Shown here: one piece after another, positions 19,403 through 28,134 of the stretch | Position numbering within the stretch: position 1 is the first letter of the stretch | Layout: each line of letters begins with the position of its first letter | NCBI RefSeq assembly: GCF_014651035.1 | Contig: NZ_BMWC01000001.1 | Location: forward strand, 124,001 to 188,000 | Origin: Streptomyces lomondensis | GTDB taxonomy: Bacteria > Actinomycetota > Actinomycetes > Streptomycetales > Streptomycetaceae | Reading direction: 5' to 3' | DNA: 64,000 bases | Notes under the pieces: model-generated | Databases searched by the model: none | What the model was told of the DNA's origin: nothing | What the model saw: only the letters and a program-made list of their open reading frames with translations | Translations under genes and position numbers: made by a program

Positions 19403-19744
19403 TCTGTGCAGGTTCCGTGACCGACGGGTGACCGCCCGGTGTTCGCTCAGAGGACACTCAAATCCGGATAACGATCCCGTCACCGCACCCGCCTTCTATG
19501 GCCTCTTCGGGTGCGCTTTGTCCGGTTTTCCCTGTGTGGTGCGTCACAGGGCGCCCCTGTGATCAGTATGGCGGCCGTGATAAATCTTCACGACCGCCCG
19601 GCTGACACCACCCGAATGTCCGGCCGGGTGCGCCACCGAGCCGGTAACCGCCGGCCAGGCACCGCTCCATTTATCCGGGGGGATCGAGACCCGATCCGAG
19701 GCCGACGAGAGGCCCGGGTCGGCATGGAGAAAGGCGCACCACAC
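19403..19744. other. 342-bp region upstream of the amino acid permease; palindrome, no gene
   Basis: No credible gene. A perfect inverted repeat TCACAGGG-CGC-CCCTGTGA (19544-19562) lies about 180 bases before the permease start, in a less GC-rich stretch; a GATAAAT sequence follows at about 19577. This could be an operator/promoter for the permease. The permease ATG at 19745 has a ribosome binding site GGAGAAAGG just upstream. Confidence 0.35.
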
Positions 19745-21172
19745 ATGACCTCTGCGCAGGTCGACACGGACACCGTGCCCGAAGAGGGGTACGAGCGCGG
19801 ACTCGGCAGCCGCCAGGTCCAGATGATCGCGATCGGCGGCGCCATCGGCGTCGGCCTCTTCATGGGCGCCGGAGCGAACATCGCCAAGGCCGGCCCCAGC
19901 ATCATCCTCATGTACGCCCTCGCGGGCGTCGTCATCTTCTTCATCATGCGGGCGCTGGGCGAACTGCTCCTCTACCGGCCCGTCTCCGGCTCCTTCGCCG
20001 AGTACGCCCGCGAGTTCCTCGGCCCGTTCTTCGGGTTCGTCACGGGCTGGACGTACTGGCTCATGTGGGTGGTCACCGGCATGGCCGAGCTCACGGCCGC
20101 CGCGATCTACATCCACTTCTGGTTCCCGGAGATCCCGCAGTGGGTCAGCGCCCTGGTGTTCCTGGTGGTGCTCTTCGGCGTCAACCTGATCTCCGTCAAG
20201 ATCTTCGGCGAGGTCGAGTTCTGGTTCTCGATGATCAAGGTCACGGCCATCATCGGCATGATCGTCATCGGCCTCGGCGTGCTCACCCTCGGCTTCTCCG
20301 ACGCCGGTGACACCGCCACCGTCTCCAACCTCTGGGCGCACGACGGCTTCTTCCCGAACGGCATCGGCTCCAGCCTGATGACGCTCCAGGGCGTCATGTT
20401 CGCCTACCTCGCAGTCGAGCTCGTCGGCGTCACCGCGGGCGAGTCCGAGAACCCCGAGAAGACCCTGCCCAAGGCCATCAACACCCTGCCCTGGCGCATC
20501 ATCGTCTTCTACGTCGGCTCGCTGCTGGTGATCCTCTCCGTGGTCAAGTGGACCGAGTTCTCCGCCGGCGAGAGCCCGTTCGTCCACGCCTTCGGTGAGA
20601 TCGGCATCCCGCTCGCCGCGGGCATCGTCAACTTCGTGGTGCTCACCGCGGCCCTGTCGTCCTGCAACTCGGGCATGTACTCCACCGGCCGGATGCTGCG
20701 CGACCTGGCGGCCAACAGCGAGGCACCGCAGGCGTTCGGCAAGCTCAACGTCCGCAAGACGCCCGCCGTCGGCATCGCGGTCTCCGTGGCGCTCATGGGC
20801 ATCGGCGTCGTCCTGAACTACGTCGTCCCGGAGAAGGCGTTCCTCTATGTCACCTCCGTCGCCACCGCGGCCGGCATCTGGACCTGGATGATGATCCTCG
20901 TCAGCCACATCCGCTACCGCGCCGCGGTCGACGCGGGCCGGTTGCGCGCCTCGTCCTTCCCCGCCCCCGGCGGAGCGCTCTTCAGCTGGGTCGCGCTCCT
21001 CTTCCTCATCGGCGTGACCTGCATGATCGCGTACGACAAGGACGCGCGGATCTGCCTGTACGTCGCGGCCGGCTGGGCCGTCGCCCTCGGCATCGGCTGG
21101 GCGGTCCTCAAGCGCCGCAACCCGCAGATCGCCGAGCGCCGCGGCGACGCGGAGTTCGAGAAGGTCGGCTGA
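19745..21172 (+). CDS. Amino acid permease (APC superfamily, AAT family)
   Basis: 475 residues and about 12 membrane helices. The AAT signature is clear: QMIAIGGAIGVGLFMGAGAN in helix 1, SFAEYAREFLGPFFGFVTGW, then AYLAVELVGVTAGESENPEK (the conserved E-x-E/PEK loop) and LSSCNSGMYSTGRML. It is a proton-coupled importer of a neutral or D-amino acid (CycA/AnsP-like), substrate unknown. The start was chosen at ATG 19745 because of the GGAGAAAGG site; an upstream ATG at 19724 would place that site inside the gene. A strong terminator follows. Confidence 0.92.
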   Translation: MTSAQVDTDTVPEEGYERGLGSRQVQMIAIGGAIGVGLFMGAGANIAKAGPSIILMYALAGVVIFFIMRALGELLLYRPVSGSFAEYAREFLGPFFGFVTGWTYWLMWVVTGMAELTAAAIYIHFWFPEIPQWVSALVFLVVLFGVNLISVKIFGEVEFWFSMIKVTAIIGMIVIGLGVLTLGFSDAGDTATVSNLWAHDGFFPNGIGSSLMTLQGVMFAYLAVELVGVTAGESENPEKTLPKAINTLPWRIIVFYVGSLLVILSVVKWTEFSAGESPFVHAFGEIGIPLAAGIVNFVVLTAALSSCNSGMYSTGRMLRDLAANSEAPQAFGKLNVRKTPAVGIAVSVALMGIGVVLNYVVPEKAFLYVTSVATAAGIWTWMMILVSHIRYRAAVDAGRLRASSFPAPGGALFSWVALLFLIGVTCMIAYDKDARICLYVAAGWAVALGIGWAVLKRRNPQIAERRGDAEFEKVG

Positions 21173-21247
21173 CCAACCCGCGGGACGTCCGCCGCAGGGA
21201 GTTCTCGTGGCACCCCCTGCGGCTGCCGCTCAGGGCGTCCGGCATAT

Positions 21248-21284
21248 GGGCCGTTCCGTACCATTCCTCGGTACGGAACGGCCC
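21248..21284 (+). terminator. Terminator between the permease and mec
   Basis: A perfect 15-bp stem GGGCCGTTCCGTACC (21248-21262) / GGTACGGAACGGCCC (21270-21284), 7-base loop. It separates the permease transcript from mec, whose ATG is 20 bases downstream, so mec must have its promoter close to or inside this hairpin region. Confidence 0.8.
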
Positions 21285-21304
21285 GTCTGCTTATCCTGAC
21301 GAAC

Positions 21305-21727
21305 ATGCTGACCATCACCCAGTCCCTCGTCGACCGGATCGTCGCCCACGCGCGCAAGGACCACCCCGACGAGGCGTGCGGCGTCGTCGCGGGTCCGGCG
21401 GGCTCGGACCGCCCCGAGCGCTTCATCCCCATGCTGAACGCGGCCATGTCGCCCACGTTCTACGAGTTCGACTCCGGCGACCTCCTCAAGCTCTACCGCG
21501 AGATGGACGACCGTGACGAGGAGCCGGTGGTCATCTACCACTCCCACACGGCGACCGAGGCCTACCCCTCCCGCACCGACATCTCCTACGCGAACGAGCC
21601 GGGCGCGCACTACGTCCTCGTCTCCACCGCCGACACCGACGGGGCCGGCGAGTTCCAGTTCCGCTCCTTCCGGATCGTCGAGGGCGAGGTCACGGAGGAG
21701 GAGGTCAAGATCGTGGAGGCCTACTGA
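21305..21727 (+). CDS. mec: JAMM-family metallopeptidase Mec (CysO-cysteine hydrolase)
   Basis: 140 residues. The JAMM zinc motif is present: Glu in the first strand region (DEACGVV), then HSHTATEAYPSRTD, which supplies the two His and the Asp with Ser between. In mycobacteria Mec cleaves newly made cysteine from the C-terminus of the sulfur carrier CysO. Here cysO and cysM follow within 320-600 bases, so all three parts of that cysteine pathway are together. A small leader-peptide gene lies between mec and cysO. The protein is cytoplasmic. Confidence 0.92.
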   Translation: MLTITQSLVDRIVAHARKDHPDEACGVVAGPAGSDRPERFIPMLNAAMSPTFYEFDSGDLLKLYREMDDRDEEPVVIYHSHTATEAYPSRTDISYANEPGAHYVLVSTADTDGAGEFQFRSFRIVEGEVTEEEVKIVEAY

Positions 21728-21826
21728 GCTCGCCCTGAACCCGGGAATCTCGACATGCGGATGAATTCCGTCCGAAGTGTGGGATCACACTCCGGGGGCC
21801 GGGTCGGGAATCGATACGATGAGCCC

Positions 21827-21922
21827 ATGGTTTTCCATGACGTGAGCGAAAAGACGCCGGGCGATCTGCTCGTGGCGCGGCTGCACGTCGACCTGTGCAG
21901 GCTCGCCAGCGCCATCTGTTGA
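21827..21922 (+). CDS. 31-residue cysteine-operon leader peptide
   Basis: A short gene with ATG at 21827 and TGA at 21920-21922. The product begins MVFHDVSEKTPGDLLVARLH and ends VDLCRLASAIC. This matches the actinobacterial 'putative leader peptide' pattern (LLVxRxHVDLxRxxSAIC) found upstream of sulfur-assimilation and cysteine genes. Two of its last eight codons are Cys. It lies 123 bases before cysO. By analogy with cysteine-responsive upstream ORFs in mycobacteria, slow translation at Cys codons may control downstream expression. That mechanism is inference; the ORF and its motif are seen directly. A palindromic GCCGTACGGC follows at 21935-21944. Confidence 0.75.
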   Translation: MVFHDVSEKTPGDLLVARLHVDLCRLASAIC

Positions 21923-22045
21923 CGCAGCACCCTGCCGCCGTACGGCCGTGAGCCGCGGCGAAACGCTCCATCTGCGTACGACCACGCAATCCCGCGCCGC
22001 CGCGCGCCACCACCCGACGACACCATCCGACAGGAGCCCTGAGCC

Positions 22046-22324
22046 ATGGCCATCGAGGTCCGCATCCCGACCATCCTCCGCCAGTACACCGACGGCCAGA
22101 AGGCGGTGGAGGGCACCGGGGACACCCTCGCCGAGCTGTTCACCGACCTCGAGACCCGGCATACGGGCATCCAGGCCCGCATCGTGGACGGCGACCAGCT
22201 GCGCCGCTTCGTCAACGTGTACCTGAACGACGAGGACGTGCGCTTCCTCGACGGCATCAACACCAAGCTGTCGGACGGCGACAACGTCACGATCCTGCCG
22301 GCCGTGGCCGGCGGCATGGTCTGA
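22046..22324 (+). CDS. cysO: ThiS/MoaD-family sulfur carrier protein CysO
   Basis: 92 residues with the ubiquitin-like fold pattern MAIEVRIPTILRQYT... and the C-terminal ILPAVAGG. In the CysM-CysO-Mec route the carrier's C-terminal Gly-Gly becomes a thiocarboxylate that donates sulfur. Here two extra residues, Met-Val, follow the Gly-Gly, so the precursor would need trimming before activation. The neighbouring JAMM peptidase could do this, as reported for the QbsE/QbsD pair (established for that system; inferred here). cysM begins six bases after its stop. Confidence 0.92.
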   Translation: MAIEVRIPTILRQYTDGQKAVEGTGDTLAELFTDLETRHTGIQARIVDGDQLRRFVNVYLNDEDVRFLDGINTKLSDGDNVTILPAVAGGMV

Positions 22325-23281
<957 letters not shown>

Positions 23282-23299
23282 CCGAGGGCGAGCACAGAC

Positions 23300-23336
23300 A
23301 AGAAGGGCTGGGGCCGCGACCCCGGCCCTTCTTTGT
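23300..23336 (+). terminator. Strong terminator after cysM
   Basis: A 14-bp stem AAGAAGGGCTGGGG (23300-23313) / CCCCGGCCCTTCTT (23320-23333) with one G-T pairing and a 6-base loop, continuing into CTTTGTT. A classical intrinsic terminator; it also fits the end of the convergent PemK-like gene. Confidence 0.9.
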
Positions 23337-23365
23337 TCAGCCCTTTGGCTGCCGTCCCGTGCTTC

Positions 23366-23815
23366 TCACCCCGCCAGGTACCGAACCTGGTCCCACAGGG
23401 CCGGATCCACCACCCCGACCCGCCGCCGGAAGCCCCACACCGGGACCTCGCGCAGCTCGTCCGTCTCCAGGAAGCTCGCCCGGCCCTGGGTGTCGCCGAC
23501 CGAGCCCGGGGGGAGCGGGATCACGCCGGTGCGCTCGTCGCGGAAGCGGGTGGTGATCTTCGCGACGGTGGCGCGTTCCCCGCGCACCGCCAGCACCAGG
23601 CAGGGCCGGTCCTTGGTCCGGGTCTGGTCCTCGTAGGGCACGTCCGCCCACCAGATCTCCGCCGGCTGCGGCCGGCCCGTGATCACGCCGACCGGTGCCG
23701 CCGCTCCGGCCCGCCGCTCCCGCCACCGCCGGCCCCGCCCCCAGCCGTCGACGAGCGTGGCGACGAGCGCGAGCAGCACCACCGCGGCGAGCGCCAGCCA
23801 CCAGGACGTGTCCAT
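23366..23815 (-). CDS. Membrane-anchored PemK/MazF-like domain protein
   Basis: 149 residues. One N-terminal membrane helix (about 5-24, WWLALAAVVLLALVATLVDG), a basic linker, then a PemK/MazF-type beta-barrel: GRPQPAEIWWADVPYED, DRPCLVLAVRGERATVAKIT, TTRFRDERTGVIPLP. Soluble MazF/PemK proteins are ribonucleases with an antitoxin encoded next door; this one has a membrane anchor and no antitoxin-like partner. It probably acts as something other than a classical toxin. The start ATG is at 23813-23815. It is convergent with cysM. Confidence 0.8.
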   Translation of the reverse strand: MDTSWWLALAAVVLLALVATLVDGWGRGRRWRERRAGAAAPVGVITGRPQPAEIWWADVPYEDQTRTKDRPCLVLAVRGERATVAKITTRFRDERTGVIPLPPGSVGDTQGRASFLETDELREVPVWGFRRRVGVVDPALWDQVRYLAG

Positions 23816-23864
23816 ACTGAGACGTTACCGGCGCCATCCCTCCTGCGCGCCCTCCTCGCAAGGA

Positions 23865-24223
23865 TCACGCCCGGCTCTGCCAGCCGAACCGGTGACAGCA
23901 CAGGTGAGTTCGCCCACAACTCATGACAACGGCCTCGGCCGGAGTCCGCATGGCCTCGGCCATCTTCTCGGCTACGTCCGCGCGGACCATACCCAGATGG
24001 ACGTATGGCGTGCCCCTCTGGGTCACCATCGGCCGGATGCCGTCCCAGACGTTCTCGGGCAGACCGAGGTCGGCCAGGGCCTTCCGGAGAGCGTCTGCCG
24101 CGTCCTCGGCCGGCAGGTCGCGCAGTCGGTGACCGGCGCGCAATCGAGGAGCCAGGCGTTGAACCCCATGGGAAGGTCGATGGGTGGTTCCTGTGTGGTC
24201 TTATGCCTGGTAATGGATGACAT
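23865..24223 (-). pseudogene. Broken small gene(s) at the left edge of the element
   Basis: Two overlapping minus-strand frames each look coding over part of their length. The first starts with ATG at 24221-24223 (MSSITRHKTTQEPPIDLPMG, then FNAWLLDCAPVTDCATC) and loses GC bias after about codon 40. From there the next frame takes over with DAADALRKALADLGLPENVW, GIRPMVTQRGTPYVHLGMVR and on to a TGA at 23865. The left att-like repeat lies within its last codons. Either two small genes have fused by deletion or one gene is frameshifted. Similar small proteins accompany WhiJ-like regulators in Streptomyces; function unknown. Confidence 0.4.
23901..23920 (+). repeat. Left attachment-site-like direct repeat
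   Basis: CAGGTGAGTTCGCCCACAAC. Identical over 20 bases to 27242-27261; the bases immediately outside differ on both sides. An exact 20-mer repeat at this spacing next to an integrase remnant points to an att core. Confidence 0.75.
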
Positions 24224-24249
24224 GGAGGCTCCCCGACTCTTTGTGATCG

Positions 24250-24558
24250 GTGACGACCGTAGGAAACCGTGAGCGGGCTGGTCCACGAAGTTGCACGCGG
24301 TTGCACAGGTCCCTGGGCTGCCTTGACGCCCTGGTCACGGCACCGGGAAAGATCCAGAGTCCGGAAGATCACGGCTGCCCGGCCGTGTGGGTGGACGAAG
24401 ACACGCAGGATCTCGTCATCCAGGGCACAACGGCCGACGCCGACACCGTGGCCCGGACCGTCCAGGACAGCCCGCTCCCGGATCATGAGGGCGTGATCCG
24501 GCTACCGCAGCGCATGATCCCGCTGCTGAGGGAGGCACTTGATGGTGCAAAGCCTTAG
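24250..24558 (+). CDS. Small acidic protein upstream of the DUF6879 gene (WhiJ-type cluster)
   Basis: Up to 102 residues from a GTG at 24250; the conserved part starts near residue 33 with PGKIQSPEDHGCPAVWVDED and ends VIRLPQRMIPLLREALDG. The N-terminal 30 residues are less convincing, so the true start may lie further in. The family regularly precedes a DUF6879 gene and an HTH/DUF5753 regulator in Streptomyces, as it does here; its stop overlaps the next start by 17 bases. Likely a regulatory partner; mechanism unknown. Confidence 0.65.
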   Translation: MTTVGNRERAGPRSCTRLHRSLGCLDALVTAPGKIQSPEDHGCPAVWVDEDTQDLVIQGTTADADTVARTVQDSPLPDHEGVIRLPQRMIPLLREALDGAKP

Positions 24559-25066
24559 CAGCTTTGCCGACCTGATCCGGTCTGTAGAGCACTCCGCCGT
24601 CCACCTGGAGATGCGAGACGTGTACGCGGTCCCCAACGAGGACGAGGGGTTCGCGGCTTGGAAGCGGGGTCACCGACTCAATCCCGACGACCGCGAGTCG
24701 TGGTGGCGCCCCTGGCTCGACCTGGTCCACGAGGTCACCGCCAAGGGTGTCGTGATGCGTCGGGCACGAATCGTCTCCGAGCCGCAGAGCGAGTACATCA
24801 GGTACGAGCACTCGTTCACGTTCACCAACATCGCCGCTGGCGAGGAGATCCGCTGGCTTCCGAGGCGGCAGGCTTCCGATCTCGCACTTCCGGGCAACGA
24901 CTTCTGGCTCTTCGACGGCCGCGTGGTGCAGTTCAACGTCTTTGACGGCGACGGTCGTTGGGTGCACACCGACCAGACCGACGAGCCGGCGGTCGCCCAG
25001 TTGTGCTCGACCGCGTTCGACGCCGTCTGGGAGCGGGCCATCCCGCACGAGAAGTACGTCATCTGA
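24542..25066 (+). CDS. DUF6879-family protein
   Basis: 174 residues from ATG 24542 (a TTG lies one codon upstream). Family hallmarks are SSFADLIRSVEHSAVHLEMR, DVYAVPNEDEGFAAWKRG, RARIVSEPQSEYIRYEHSFT, then GNDFWLFDGRVVQFNVFDGD and the C-terminal FDAVWERAIPHEKY. Proteins of this group accompany WhiJ-like HTH regulators and are thought to belong to modular development or signalling switches. It appears intact although its HTH partner downstream is broken. It sits inside the decayed element. Confidence 0.85.
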   Translation: MVQSLSSFADLIRSVEHSAVHLEMRDVYAVPNEDEGFAAWKRGHRLNPDDRESWWRPWLDLVHEVTAKGVVMRRARIVSEPQSEYIRYEHSFTFTNIAAGEEIRWLPRRQASDLALPGNDFWLFDGRVVQFNVFDGDGRWVHTDQTDEPAVAQLCSTAFDAVWERAIPHEKYVI

Positions 25067-25086
25067 GAAGCCCGGTACGCCAGTTC

Positions 25087-25844
25087 ATGTCCACGTCCCC
25101 GCTGTCCACCGCCCAGGCTGCCCGCGCGGCCGTCGCCACCCGCCTGGACGAGATCAGGAAGGACGCCGGGCTCACCGGGCATGAGCTGGCGCAGCGGTGC
25201 GGCTGGCACAAGTCGAAGGCTTCCCGCATCGCACGTGCCAAGACCGTACCGTCTGACGATGACGTACGAGCATGGTGCCGGGCGTGCGGCGCCGAGGACC
25301 AGAGAAGACCGTCCCGCTGTACGAGCGCACGGCTCATTTCCGCGTCTATGCCTCGAACCTGGTCCCCGGCATGCTTCAGACCGCCGACTACGCGACGGGG
25401 CTTCTGAGGTCCATCACGGACTTCCAGAACACCCCCGACGACGTGGCCGACGCCGTACAGGCGCGCCTGAACCGCTCCCGCGTCGTTCACGAGGGCAACC
25501 ACCGGTTCGCCCTGCTACTCGAGGAGGCGGTGCTTTACTACCGGGTCTGTGACGACACAGCGATGGCCGGGCAACTCCGGAACCTGCTGGAGATCATGTC
25601 GCGGCCGAATGTGTCCCTCGGGATCATCCCCTTCACAGCCCGTCGCACCGTGTGGCCGCTGGAAGCCTTCTACGCCTTCGATGACGCCCAGGTGGCGGTC
25701 GAGACGCTGACGGCCGAGGTCAACATCACGGCTCCCGGCGAGATCCGCACATACCTCAAGGCGTTCGCTGAACTATCCCGGATCGCAGTGCACGGCCGCG
25801 AGTCCCGCCTGCTGATCATCAAGGCCATCGAGGCGCACGGGTGA
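25087..25844 (+). pseudogene. HTH (XRE) - DUF5753 regulator, WhiJ-like, with internal deletion and frameshift
   Basis: The N-terminal HTH is read in one frame from ATG 25087 (LSTAQAARAAVATRLDEIRK, GLTGHELAQRCGWHKSKASR) up to about 25300 (WCRACGAEDQ). The DUF5753 domain then continues in the next frame with TVPLYERTAHFRVYASNLVP, GMLQTADYATGLLRS, to the stop at 25842-25844. Compared with the family, about 30 residues linking HTH and DUF5753 are missing and the frame changes at the junction, so one deletion explains both. The product is probably non-functional, leaving its two partner genes without a DNA-binding component. Confidence 0.8.
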
Positions 25845-25997
25845 CGGCCGTACATCGCTCGAAGCCAGGCCGTCCAGGCGTGGCGCCGTGCCGTAACTCT
25901 TGCGAGCGGTAAATCGCTCAACCCCAACGACCGGCCCCAGCAGCATGGCTATCGTGCCGCCCAGGACTCTGTCGGGCTGTCACGGGAGTGAGGCTGG

Positions 25998-26558
25998 GTG
26001 TCGAGGGTTGATGAGTCTTTGACAGTTCTGTGTCCGGAAGCTGTGGACGAGGCACAGGAAGCGGCGGAGCTCGACGCCTATCAACAAGAGCGGACTGGCA
26101 GCACACATGCAGCGCCCATCTCCAGGAGCCTGTGGCGCGGGTTTGCTGCGGCCTTGGCTGCGGCAGCTCTGGGCGGCGTTGCTGTTGCGGCTGGCACTGG
26201 CACCGTCCCGAGTCCTTTTCATACAGAACCGGCTGAACAGGATCCTCCGCCGCCCTCACGACCGATGGTGAGTCCGTCGCCGAGGCTTTCCTCGGATCCG
26301 CAGCCACCGGATTATCGGAGGCCGTTGCCGACGACTATTCCGGAGCCACTGGGGCCGTCGGCCAGCGCGGCAACTGATGCAGCCGCGGTGATTACCGCAT
26401 TGGGGGGCCTTCTCACAGGGGTGGGCGCCGTGAGCGGTACGGCGCTGATGTGGATCAAATATCGGGATGGTCGCCGCGATGAGCGCCGTGATGATGACTC
26501 GTCCTCCGATAGCCCTCCCGCAGTTCCGCCCACAGCAACAGGTGGTTCCGACGGCTGA
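25998..26558 (+). CDS. Hypothetical protein with two membrane segments, atypical composition
   Basis: 186 residues from a GTG. There is a first membrane helix near 48-68 (GFAAALAAAALGGVAVAAGT), a Pro/Ser-rich spacer (PPPPSRPMVSPSPRLSSD), a second helix near 125-150 (AVITALGGLLTGVGAVSGTA), then a charged Arg/Asp/Ser tail. Third-position GC is lower than in neighbouring core genes, consistent with foreign origin and with its position in the element. No domain recognised. Confidence 0.6.
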   Translation: MSRVDESLTVLCPEAVDEAQEAAELDAYQQERTGSTHAAPISRSLWRGFAAALAAAALGGVAVAAGTGTVPSPFHTEPAEQDPPPPSRPMVSPSPRLSSDPQPPDYRRPLPTTIPEPLGPSASAATDAAAVITALGGLLTGVGAVSGTALMWIKYRDGRRDERRDDDSSSDSPPAVPPTATGGSDG

Positions 26559-26692
26559 TCAGTCGTCTGGAAGTCGGACGTCGAGGGGACCGGTGTACAG
26601 CACCCGGCGCAGCGCACCGGCCTTTTTAGACGTCATTTTGATTTGCTTTGGTAAACAACTTGTGTCTGTCAGTAATGGTGTATAGGCATTCG

Positions 26693-27170
26693 GTGGAGGT
26701 TGCGGGGTCGAGCTATGCCGGACCGGTACGGGCGCTGGTCATCCTCGCGGCCGGAAGCGGGCTGCGAGCCGGAGAACTCTTCGGCCTCCAGGTCAGGCAC
26801 ATCGACTTCCTCCGTCGTACGGTGAAGGTCGAGCAGTAGGTTCAGCGGGCGTATCCCGGCGTGGTCGTATGCCCGCCCAAGACGAAGCGTTCCTGGACGA
26901 CGTTGCCCGTACCGCAACGCGGACCACTTCGCCGACACCGTGTGGCGTCCGGCGGCCAAGGCGGCCGGGCTCCCGAAGGGCACTCGGTAGCACGCCCTGA
27001 GGCACACGGACACAAGCGTCCTGATCAAGCACGGAAAGGGGCCGAAGACCGTGGCGGCGCGGCTGGGCGACACGGCGGCCCTGTCGATGACGATCTACGC
27101 GCACCCGTTCCCGGATGAGGACGAGGACACCCGCGAGGCCGTTGAGGAGTTCCTGCGCGAGGCTGCCTGA
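26693..27170 (+). pseudogene. Tyrosine-integrase remnant with stops and frameshift
   Basis: The catalytic domain can be followed across damage. The first block includes LVILAAGSGLRAGELFGLQV and HIDFLRRTVKVEQ, carrying the first catalytic Arg, then a TAG at about 26837 where a Gln codon is expected. A frameshift lies near 26905. The rest reads FADTVWRPAAKAAGLPKG, a second TAG, HALRHTDTSVLIKHG (the H-x-x-R box) and SMTIYAHPFPDED with the Tyr nucleophile, ending at TGA 27168-27170. The N-terminal core-binding domain is absent. The right att-like repeat begins 72 bases downstream, the usual place for an integrase gene. Confidence 0.85.
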
Positions 27171-27241
27171 TGTGCCCTCGAAGTGCCCTCGGATCTTGGC
27201 CGAACAGCTGAACGCCAGGTAGTCCGGATGGCAGAGCCGCT

Positions 27242-27261
27242 CAGGTGAGTTCGCCCACAAC
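27242..27261 (+). repeat. Right attachment-site-like direct repeat
   Basis: Second exact copy of CAGGTGAGTTCGCCCACAAC, just downstream of the integrase remnant and 107 bases before the MBL-fold gene start. Confidence 0.75.
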
Positions 27262-27367
27262 AGCCCCTGGCGGAGGAGCTACCGGAGGTTTTGCGCCTTA
27301 CGCTCGACGAACCGCACGACCCCCGACGCCCCTCTCAGACTTTCCCGCCAGCGGAGGTTTCTGCTTC

Positions 27368-28120
27368 ATGAAGCTCACCGTCGTCGGCTGCTCGGGGTCG
27401 TTCCCGTCCGCGGAATCGGCCTGCTCGAGCTACCTCGTCGAGGCCGACGGCTTCCGGCTGCTTCTCGACATGGGCAACGGCGCCCTGGGCGAGCTGCAGC
27501 GCCACTGCGGTCTCTACGACCTCGACGCGATCTTCCTCAGCCATCTGCACGCCGACCACTGCATCGACATGTGCGCGTACTTCGTCGCGCGCTACTACCG
27601 CCACGACGGCGGCCGCTGCGATCCGCTCCCCGTCTTCGGCCCCGAGGGCACGGAACACCGGCTGACCACCGCCTACGCGGACACCCCCTCCGCCTCGTCC
27701 ATGAGCGAGGTCTTCGACTTCCACACGGTCAAGCCGTCCACCTTCGAGATCGGCCCGTTCACGGTGCACACCGAGCGGGTGGCCCACCCCGTCGAGGCGT
27801 ACGGCATCCGCGTCGAGCACGACGGCAAGGTCCTGACGTACTCCGGCGACAGCGGCGTGAGCCCCGCCCTGGAGGAACTCGCCCGGGACGCTGACCTGTT
27901 CCTGTGCGAGGCGGCGTTCACGCACGGCAAGGAGAACATCCCCGACCTGCACCTCAACGGCCGCGAGGCGGGCGAGACGGCGGTTCGGGCAGGTGCCCGG
28001 CGGCTGGTCCTCACGCACATCCCGCCGTGGACGGACCCGCAGGTCAACCTGGCCGACGCCCGCGAGGTCTACGACGGTCCCGTGGAGCTCGCCGTACCCC
28101 GGCAGACGTACGAGATCTGA
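27368..28120 (+). CDS. MBL-fold metallo-hydrolase (RNase Z-like/ElaC-type fold)
   Basis: 250 residues. It starts at ATG 27368 (MKLTVVGCSGSFPSAESACS). The metal motif FLSHLHADHCID (HxHxDH) is near 60-71, and further ligands lie in YSGDSGVSP and VLTHIPPWTDP. The architecture is close to RNase Z and cyclic-phosphodiesterase-like MBL proteins. Located upstream of the nagE2 gene in convergent orientation, with a shared terminator. The reading frame extends upstream into the att region, but the family begins at MKLTVVG. Confidence 0.92.
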   Translation: MKLTVVGCSGSFPSAESACSSYLVEADGFRLLLDMGNGALGELQRHCGLYDLDAIFLSHLHADHCIDMCAYFVARYYRHDGGRCDPLPVFGPEGTEHRLTTAYADTPSASSMSEVFDFHTVKPSTFEIGPFTVHTERVAHPVEAYGIRVEHDGKVLTYSGDSGVSPALEELARDADLFLCEAAFTHGKENIPDLHLNGREAGETAVRAGARRLVLTHIPPWTDPQVNLADAREVYDGPVELAVPRQTYEI

Positions 28121-28134
28121 ACGGTCCAAGCGCG

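Larger units (their letters stand above)
23901..27261. mobile_element. Decayed integrative element bounded by 20-bp direct repeats
   Basis: The exact 20-base sequence CAGGTGAGTTCGCCCACAAC occurs at 23901-23920 and 27242-27261, same orientation. Between them lie a tyrosine-integrase pseudogene adjacent to the right repeat, a broken HTH/DUF5753 regulator with its usual partners, a small membrane protein and fragmentary reading frames, with lower and more uneven GC than the flanks. This fits an actinomycete integrative element (or prophage) reduced to about 3.3 kb, with the repeats as attL and attR. The site is not in a tRNA gene. No replication or transfer genes remain. Confidence 0.7.
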
